Shown here piece by piece: positions 58,090-64,000 of a stretch of DNA of 64,000 bases. Position 1 is the first letter of the stretch; every line of letters starts with the position of its first letter. The notes beneath the pieces were generated by a model. That model did not search any database and was not told the DNA's origin. It saw nothing but the letters and a program-made list of their open reading frames with translations. The position numbers were made by a program, and so were the translations under genes. The DNA is from Dryocosmus kuriphilus (taxonomy: Eukaryota; Arthropoda; Insecta; Hymenoptera; Cynipidae), in the NCBI GenBank assembly GCA_038277395.1, contig CM076196.1, positions 91,698,236 through 91,762,235 on the forward strand. Reading direction: 5' to 3'.

Positions 58090-58770
58090 TTATTATCTGT
58101 CTCGCTCAATCGACCCGATACAGTTTGTGCATCAAAGAATTCATTGTAGTAATTAATAATGTTAATGATCCATCTATCTGCTTAATGTGTAACGTCACAA
58201 TCAACTTCCCATGCTCGAATCATATGGGATTTCCGTTATGATCTCTCATATCAATTTCAGTTGTGGGAAAGACTGTGCGTAATAATGGAAAGTGCTTTGA
58301 AGGTAAAAAATGCATATTTTCAACATGCCACGTATCCATCGGGTGCAAGGATCTGTTTTAGGCGGTATGTGAATCCTGGTAATATATTTATAATATCTGA
58401 GAAGAGTTGTATATCTTTGTAAACACCTGGATGTATTTGAAATTACAGAAATCGTAATCTATTTCTTTTCGTGCAATAGTGTTTGCGTTGAGAGACGTTC
58501 GACGAGAAATGAGCGTAAATTCCGATTTCACATCCGTTCTAGGTAAGAGCATAAAATGTTGTGGATATTGAATTTCAACGAGAGCGACAGGCCACTATCC
58601 TGCTGACTGAATTTGTTGTGGCAAGTAGGTTGCAAAACAAGTTGTCTTAATTGAGGGAACATAATTTGTAATGCAATTGCTGTGTAAAACAACTTAAAAT
58701 TGATGTTTCATTGTAATTTCTCCAAATTGGAAAGTGAAATCCTCAAGTTGAAATTCCCAGGATGTCCTTT
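58090..58770 (-). pseudogene. Polinton penton-like protein, degenerate
   Basis: In broken frames the minus strand reads LVEIQYPQHFMLLPRTDVKS, EFTLISRRTSLNANTIAR, NFKYIQVFTKIYN and GNPI, then HGKLIVTLHIKQIDG. This resembles the minor capsid (penton) protein of Polintons, where a Y-P motif after an ALVE.QY-type strand is common. Several stops and frameshifts occur. Confidence 0.5.
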
Positions 58771-58829
58771 CCAGCTAACAAACCGTTTTTTTTTTCGATC
58801 ACCCTGTACCAGGTGTTTTAAGAATGCGA

Positions 58830-59580
58830 TTAGTTTGAAAATTATCAGTCTAGTCAATACTTCCTGATAAAAAATTCCATCGACATCTTCACCAGGTAAA
58901 TCATGACGAGAATAGACTGGAGGGTAACTTTGTGAGTTTATTCGTGTATTTTCAGAGAGATCTTCAGATCAGCCGCCAGTGTATGCCATCGCAAGGGCTG
59001 CTCGCGTTGTACTAATGCGTACGAGATCGCCGACCTTGTAATTAGGCGCAACTGTACTATTCTTTCAACGTTTCCTAAGATTTTCGCGAGCTTTCGGAAA
59101 ATTATTGAATGTAACTTTTGTCGGTTCCATCCTAAACGTACTATGTTGTGCATTATTATATGAGTCTACTAACTTTTGCAAGATGTCGATATAGATGTGT
59201 GTTCAGATTTATGTAAAATAACGCCACATGTGTTCCTTCAGCGTTCGATTTACGCGTTCAATGACAGTAGCTTTAACATTTGGTCCACGTGCCTCGCGAA
59301 GCAAAATTTTTTTACCAATCCTTGCACTGATTCTACCACAAATTCTTTTCCACTGTCTGTTGAAGACAATGCGGTATGATGGTTGCTGCGTTTAAAAATA
59401 TATTCAAATGCGTAAGCCACTTTAGTTACTGCTTTATTGAACAAAGGTTCGGCCCAGAAAAGTTCTCTAAGAACATCAATTACAACAAGTAAATAGCACA
59501 CATAAACATCATATGTTTTTGAAGCACGTAAGTCAACGAGATCAGCTTCCCAAACATCGTTTATTCAGATGCACTGTATG
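58830..59580 (-). pseudogene. Polinton integrase
   Basis: The core begins WEADLVDLRASKTYD (first Asp, about 59525-59556), then YLLVVIDVLRELFW, AFEYIFKRSN, LSSTDSGKEFV (second Asp) and, one base out of frame, NVKATVIERVNRTLKEH (Glu). The C-terminal part has NAQHSTFRMEP and YKVGDLVRISTTRAAL, the chromodomain-like tail typical of Maverick integrases. Two further TGA codons and the frameshift near 59250 inactivate it. The zinc-binding N-terminus is missing. Confidence 0.8.
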
Positions 59581-59618
59581 GAAGTCTAGGAGATTTGTTT
59601 CTAATTGGACGATGCAGT

Positions 59619-59640
59619 GTATATATATATATATATATAT
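59619..59640. repeat. (TA)n microsatellite
   Basis: About ten consecutive TA units near 59619-59640. Confidence 0.9.
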
Positions 59641-59840
59641 CCTGCCTTTCAAGTTATTCAATTACTTTGTCTCAAAAGGTGAAGATTTTCGGAAAAAGAA
59701 TTGACGTCAAATATTATATTCTCATTGAATATAACTGATAAGAATCTACATATTATGTCGAATATAAATCCACTTTTGCTATGTATTCCACATTTTAAGT
59801 TGAATTGTAAGAAATACTGCATAAAATATTTCTGTTTTAG

Positions 59841-59975
59841 AGAAACGAAAGGCGCGAAAGAGAACAACGTGAATTAGCAAGAATAGCTGCTAAAGAAACT
59901 GGATTCGGCAGCGATGATAGATTGTCCAAAATTTCTGGTTCACACTCTGTAACAGACAGTGATACTTACAGTCAG
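59841..59975 (+). CDS. Host-like coding exon, copy 1 (45 codons)
   Basis: It is preceded by TTTCTGTTTTAG and followed by CAG|GTAAAA. The 135-bp exon is open in one frame with phase 0 at both ends: NERREREQRELARIAAKETG, then FGSDDRLSKISGSHSVTDSD. It is a charged helix followed by a Ser-rich segment, plausibly part of a cytoplasmic or scaffold protein. I do not recognise the gene. Other exons of the gene lie outside this window or were not detected. Confidence 0.65.
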
Positions 59976-60033
59976 GTAAAAAATCTTTAAGCTATGAATA
60001 TTTGTCTTCAAAATAAAACCCACTACCAATATA

Positions 60034-61233
60034 CGAGGGCCTACCCAAAAGAAACCGAACTACTTTTGTACAATGTTATTATTTTGATTTTTCTACAAAA
60101 AACATTTAATCTCCTTCAAAGTACTCTCCATTGGAGGCAATGCACTTATCTAATCTTTTATTCCATTGTTCGAAACATTTTTTAAATTCCTCTTTTGTGA
60201 TGCTTGACAGCGCCTCCGTCGTTTTTTCCTTCACTTCAGCTACGTCCGCAAAACGCTTTCCTTTCATGTCCCTTTTCATTCGGGGGAATAAAAAAAAGTC
60301 AAGGGGGCTAAATCGGGTGAATAGGGTGGGTGAGGAACAGTGGCCATGCTATTTTTGGTCAAAAATCGGCGCACAGAAAGAGCTGTGTGAGCAGTTTGTC
60401 GTGGTGGAAAAACCATCCCCCGACTGCCACAAATCAGGCCTTTTCCGTCGTAAACTTCTTTTCAAGACTTCCAGGTAAAATGCCTGATTAACTGTCTGAT
60501 GGAACAAATTCTGAATGGACGACTCCTCTCACATCGAAAAAACAAATGAGCATCGTCTTAATGTTTGACCTCACCTGACGAGCTTTTTTTAGGGCGAGGC
60601 GAATTTTGAGTCTTCCATTGACTTGACTGTTGCTTAGTTTCAGGATCGTATATAACACCACGATTCGTCACCTGTTATGACCTTGGAAAAAAAGTTTGGA
60701 TCATAATTCCTCCTTCATATATCAGCATAGGAACAAATTTTGCAGCCACCCTTCTCATCCCCAAATACTTAGAATTCTCTGTATGAACTAACTCACGCCA
60801 GATTTCTCCACAACTTCTTCGATGGTCCTTCGTCGATCTTCCAGGATGATTTCCACGAATTTTGCAACATTTTCGTCGGTTCGGGCGGTCGAAGTCCAGA
60901 GCGAGGTTGATCGTCAATTGACATTTCCCCACTTTTAAAACAAGAAAACCACTCGAACACTTGAGTTTTTCCCATAGCATCATCCTTGTAGGCCGTTTTA
61001 ACATTTGAAGAGTTTCTGTGCCCGTTTTCCCGAGCAGGAAGCAAAACCTCACGTTGGCACGCTGATCACGAAAATGCAAAGCAACAGTCACAAAAAAAAT
61101 TACACACACCAAATGCAACCTTACACAGTGATAGCAGTTGGCATACTAACTGTTGAAAAGTGCCTCTACACGCACCTACCGGCAAAAACCCGGTATAACT
61201 CCCCACAACATCAGTTCGGTTTCTTTTGGGTAG
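60034..61233 (-). mobile_element. Mariner element, copy 1
   Basis: The left end reads CGAGGGCCTACCCAAAAGAAACCGAACT after TA. The right end has the complement (AGTTCGGTTTCTTTTGGGTAG) but has lost its last bases. It contains a broken minus-strand transposase. Confidence 0.85.
60120..61118 (-). pseudogene. Mariner transposase, copy 1
   Basis: N-terminal reading: AMGKTQVFEWFSCFKSGE and MSIDDQPRSGL. C-terminal reading: SPLDFFLFPRMKRDMKGKRF and EEFKKCFEQWNKRLDKCIAS. These are the helix-turn-helix domain and the last catalytic region (DFFLFP) of a mariner transposase. Several small deletions shift the frame. Confidence 0.8.
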
Positions 61234-61448
61234 ATACCGAAATCGGGTACAGCGAAAAATTTACAAATAATAAAATGTCGTAAAAAATTCATTCGCATGC
61301 TACCTGGGCTACATGGGGCCAAAAATAAACCACTCCTCACCTTCACAGCATAGAATATACATGGGATATCCCATTCATGTCGCAGGCTAACCGAGACTAA
61401 AACAGGAATATCTCACAGATATTCTGCATAAAATCATTTCTGTTTTAG

Positions 61449-61580
61449 AGAAACGAAAGGCGCGAAAGAGAACGTGAATTAGCAAGAATAGCTGCTAAAG
61501 AAACTGGATTCGGCAGCGATGATAGATTGTCCAAAATTTCTGGTTCACACTCTGTAACAGACAGTGATACTTACAGTCAG
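61449..61580 (+). CDS. Host-like coding exon, copy 2 (44 codons)
   Basis: It is identical to 59841-59975 except for a 3-bp deletion that removes one codon in frame (RERE in place of REQRE). Splice acceptor (TGTTTTAG) and donor (CAG|GTAAAA) are preserved, so it could be used. Confidence 0.6.
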
Positions 61581-61640
61581 GTAAAAAATCTTTAAGCTAT
61601 GAATATTTGTCTTCAAAATAAAACCCACTACCAATATATA

Positions 61641-62829
61641 CGAGGGCCTACCCAAAAGAAACCGAACTACTTTTGTACAATGTTATTATTTTGATTTTTC
61701 TACAAAAAACATTTAATCTCCTTCAAAGTACTCTCCATTGGAGGCAATTACTTATCTAATTTTTATTCCATTGTTCGAAACATTTTTTAATTCAGCTACG
61801 TCCGCAAAACGCTTTCCTTTCATGTCCCTTTTCATTCGGGGGAATAAAAAAAAGTAAATCGGGTTAATAGGGTGGGTGAGGAACAGTGGCCATGCTATTT
61901 TTGGTCAAAAATCGGCGCACAGAAAGATGTGTGAGCAGTGGCGTTGTCGTGGTGGAAAAACCAGTCCCCCGACTTCAGGCCTTTTCCGTCGTAAACTGTT
62001 GCGTAATCTTTTCAAGACTTCCAGGTAAAATGCCTGATTAACTGTCTGACCCGGTGGAACAAATAACGACTCCTCTCACATCGAAAAATTTGAGCATCGT
62101 CTTAATGTTTGACCTCACCTGACGAGCTTTTTTAGGGCGAGGCGAATTTTGAAATTGACTGTTGCTTAGTTTCAGGATCGTATCCATAACACCACGATTC
62201 GTCACCTGTTATGACCTTGGAAAAAAAGTAATCATTTTGGAATTCCTCCTAAAAGCAGAATGCTTGCACGCGGCCTTGTTTTTGCTCTGCAGTCAGCAGT
62301 CGAGGAACAAATTTTGCAGCCACCCTTCTCATCCCCAAATCTTCACTTAGAATTCTCTGTACTGAACTCCAACTCACGCCAGATTTCTCCACAACTTCTT
62401 CGATGGTCGATCTTCCAGGATGATTTCACAATTTTGTCAACATTTTCGTCGAAGGACGTCCAGAGCGAGGTTTCGTCAATTGACATTTCCCCACTTTTAA
62501 AACAAGAAAACCACTCGAACACTTGAGTTTTTCCCATAGCATCATCCTTGTAGGCCGTTTTAAATTTGAAGAGTTTCTGTGCCCGTTTTCCCGAGCAGGA
62601 AGCAAAACCTCACGTTGGCACGCTGATATAACCATCACAAAAAAACGACGAGCGCGCAAAGCAACAGTACAAAAAAAATTACACACACCAAATGCAACCT
62701 TACACAGTGATAGCAGTTGGCATACTAACTGTTGAAAAGGCCTCTACACGCACCTACCGGCAAAAACCCGGTACTACAACAACTCCGCTCCCCACAACAT
62801 CAGTTCGGTTTCTTTTGGGTAGGCCCTCG
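61641..62829 (-). mobile_element. Mariner element, copy 2
   Basis: It has both terminal repeats, CGAGGGCCTACCCAAAAGAAACCGAAC and its complement ending GGGTAGGCCCTCG, flanked by TA. The internal sequence is that of copy 1 with different small deletions. Confidence 0.9.
61730..62686 (-). pseudogene. Mariner transposase, copy 2
   Basis: It encodes the same N-terminal motif (MGKTQVFEWFSCFKSGEMSID) and the C-terminal MKRDMKGKRF region in broken frames. The deletions differ from those in copy 1. Confidence 0.75.
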
Positions 62830-63149
62830 TATACCGAAGTATCGGGTCGACAATTAGGCGTTTTTAGCGAAAAATTTACAAATTAATAAAATTGTCGTAA
62901 AAATTCATTCGCATGCTACCTGGGCTACATGGGGCCAAAAATAAACCACTCCTCACCTTCACAGCATAGAATATACATGGGATATCCCATTCATGTCGCA
63001 GGCTAACCGAGACTAAAACAGGAATATCTCACAGATATTCTGTGGGATATCGTACAGGGCGGAATGTTGTATATCCGGGATAAAAATGGGATATCCCAAT
63101 TTTCGTTCATTGAATATCCTAAATTATTAATATGGGATATCCCAGGAAT

Positions 63150-64000
63150 GTACTGAACAGGGTATCTTACTTTTTTAAGTAAAAATACTTCTTTGAAGCA
63201 TTTAAACACTGTTTCTAATTTCGTAAGGTATTCGTATTCAGGTAAAGTTTGCGAGACCACAAGTTTTTTTAAATTGTATACTTGAAGTAGCTATCTATTT
63301 GCAAATACTGAACGTAAATAATAAAAACTTTCTGTAAATCTGAAGTAATCAAAATGATCATATTTATAAAATCTAACAGAATTTCATACAAAATTTTTTG
63401 CATAATTTCCCGATCACGCGGAAGCAAGAATGGTGGCAACGCTAACGACGTTAGGCGCTGTATAGATATCTACACAGGGCACACATGCCCAAGTTAACAA
63501 CACCAAGGGCAAGATAGCTGCCGCCTAGCGTTTTCTCTCGTTGCTGTAATTTTTTCTCTGCTTTAAATCCGAGCTTAGATCTTTAATATTTACGAATTCG
63601 TTAAGTTTTTAGGTAAAAGAACGGGAAAAACAGTAAATAACTTATTTATGTATTTAAAATTAAATAAATAGCCCCACATGATACACGTTTAAGCAAGATT
63701 AATATCATGTAATGCTAGACGCGTGGCTTGATGAATCTTATATGTTATATACCTTGTCTTCAAGTGAAAATGTCCGATTCTTACATATTTTGCAGTTCTA
63801 TAATTTTCTGAAGAGTATCTTTCGTCAGAAAGTCATAAACTGCAAAACATATGGGCGAGCATGATAAATCAGGTAAAACAGTTTTTTTTTTTTTGTTTAA
63901 ATGCGGCCGAAAATGATATTTCCGTGTGAAGTTAAAAGGGACACACAATTATAAGAAAAAAAAATTGTTCACATGAACACTCCCTGAGAATCAAAAATTT
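63150..64000. other. Noncoding AT-rich stretch at the window end
   Basis: No supportable coding sequence or RNA gene. The sequence holds T- and A-runs near 63880-63900 and 63955-63965. Confidence 0.5.

Larger units (their letters stand above)
50160..59640 (-). mobile_element. Polinton/Maverick remains, interrupted by later insertions
   Basis: The minus strand carries, from 59580 downwards, Polinton-type integrase, penton-like protein, small basic virion-like protein, then (after 4.5 kb of other elements) a major capsid-like protein and a further short protein. Gene content and order fit a Polinton, but DNA polymerase B, ATPase and protease genes are not in this window. Terminal repeats were not identified. 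Confidence 0.7.
59818..61427 (+). repeat. Tandem duplication, unit 1
   Basis: The sequence from CTGCATAAAAT to ACAGATATTCTG is repeated directly as 61428-63040. The unit contains a host-like exon and a mariner with its flanks. The junction has the short homology CTGCATAAAAT. Confidence 0.85.
61428..63040 (+). repeat. Tandem duplication, unit 2
   Basis: A direct repeat of 59818-61427 with many small indels spread over its length, some absent from unit 1 and some specific to unit 2. Confidence 0.85.
61362..63143. repeat. Cluster of TGGGATATCCCA palindromes
   Basis: Perfect 12-bp palindromes occur at 61362, 62978, 63087 and 63132, with a variant at 63042 (TGGGATATCGTA). Most lie in about 170 bp at the end of the duplication. 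The copies at 61362 and 62978 are duplicates of one another. Confidence 0.7.

Overview
The window looks like a repeat-dominated stretch of an arthropod, most probably insect, nuclear genome. It is AT-rich and has GT-AG introns. It carries a typical arthropod transposon set: a Penelope-like element, BEL/Pao and Ty3/gypsy LTR elements, an env-bearing errantivirus-like endogenous retrovirus, Polinton/Maverick genes, mariners, a tRNA-derived SINE and fold-back elements. There are no operons, and a 500-bp N gap lies at 23983-24482. I cannot place the species more precisely. Host sequence is sparse: I can support one host-like 45-codon exon, present twice at the right end. Two further protein genes, at the left end and at 56215, belong to uncharacterised multicopy families and may be transposon-derived.

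Layout. 1-2.86 kb: a two-exon gene of a possible DDE-like family, with a MITE in its intron and one frameshift. 2.86-5.2 kb: noncoding. 5.2-9.7 kb: two related satellites with a Penelope-like element (5.94-8.17 kb) inserted between them; its arms are inverted and carry hammerhead-like motifs. 10.35-10.77 kb: one copy of an interspersed repeat that ends at a minus-strand BEL/Pao element (10.8-16.9 kb). 16.9-19.6 kb: nothing recognisable. 19.6-26.9 kb: a wrecked minus-strand Ty3/gypsy element, split by unrelated sequence, the N gap and a 1.06-kb palindromic element (25.32-26.38 kb).

27.6-43.3 kb: a 15.7-kb endogenous retrovirus on the plus strand. It has TGTTACG...CGTAACA LTRs and a CTAAG target duplication, and sits in a second copy of the 10.35-kb repeat. 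It contains a 2.8-kb leader with a triplicated 161-bp repeat, gag, protease, RT, a retroviral RNase H, a second RNase H1-type domain, integrase and an F-like env. The protease, RT and retroviral RNase H active sites are damaged. The integrase triad and most visible residues of the second RNase H remain.

45.1-50.1 kb: a small degenerate gypsy element with 178-bp LTRs. 50.2-59.6 kb: remains of a minus-strand Polinton (integrase, penton-like, basic virion-like and major capsid-like genes), interrupted by a SINE, a 2.7-kb mariner with long composite terminal repeats, and an intact 278-codon ORF. 59.8-63.0 kb: a tandem duplication of about 1.6 kb that carries the host exon and a mariner in each unit. 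The right end has a cluster of TGGGATATCCCA palindromes.

The most notable observations are the second, RNase H1-type domain in the retroviral pol region, the duplicated host exon whose two units show different small deletions, the retrovirus with its matching unoccupied site elsewhere in the window, and the Penelope arms with hammerhead-like cores.
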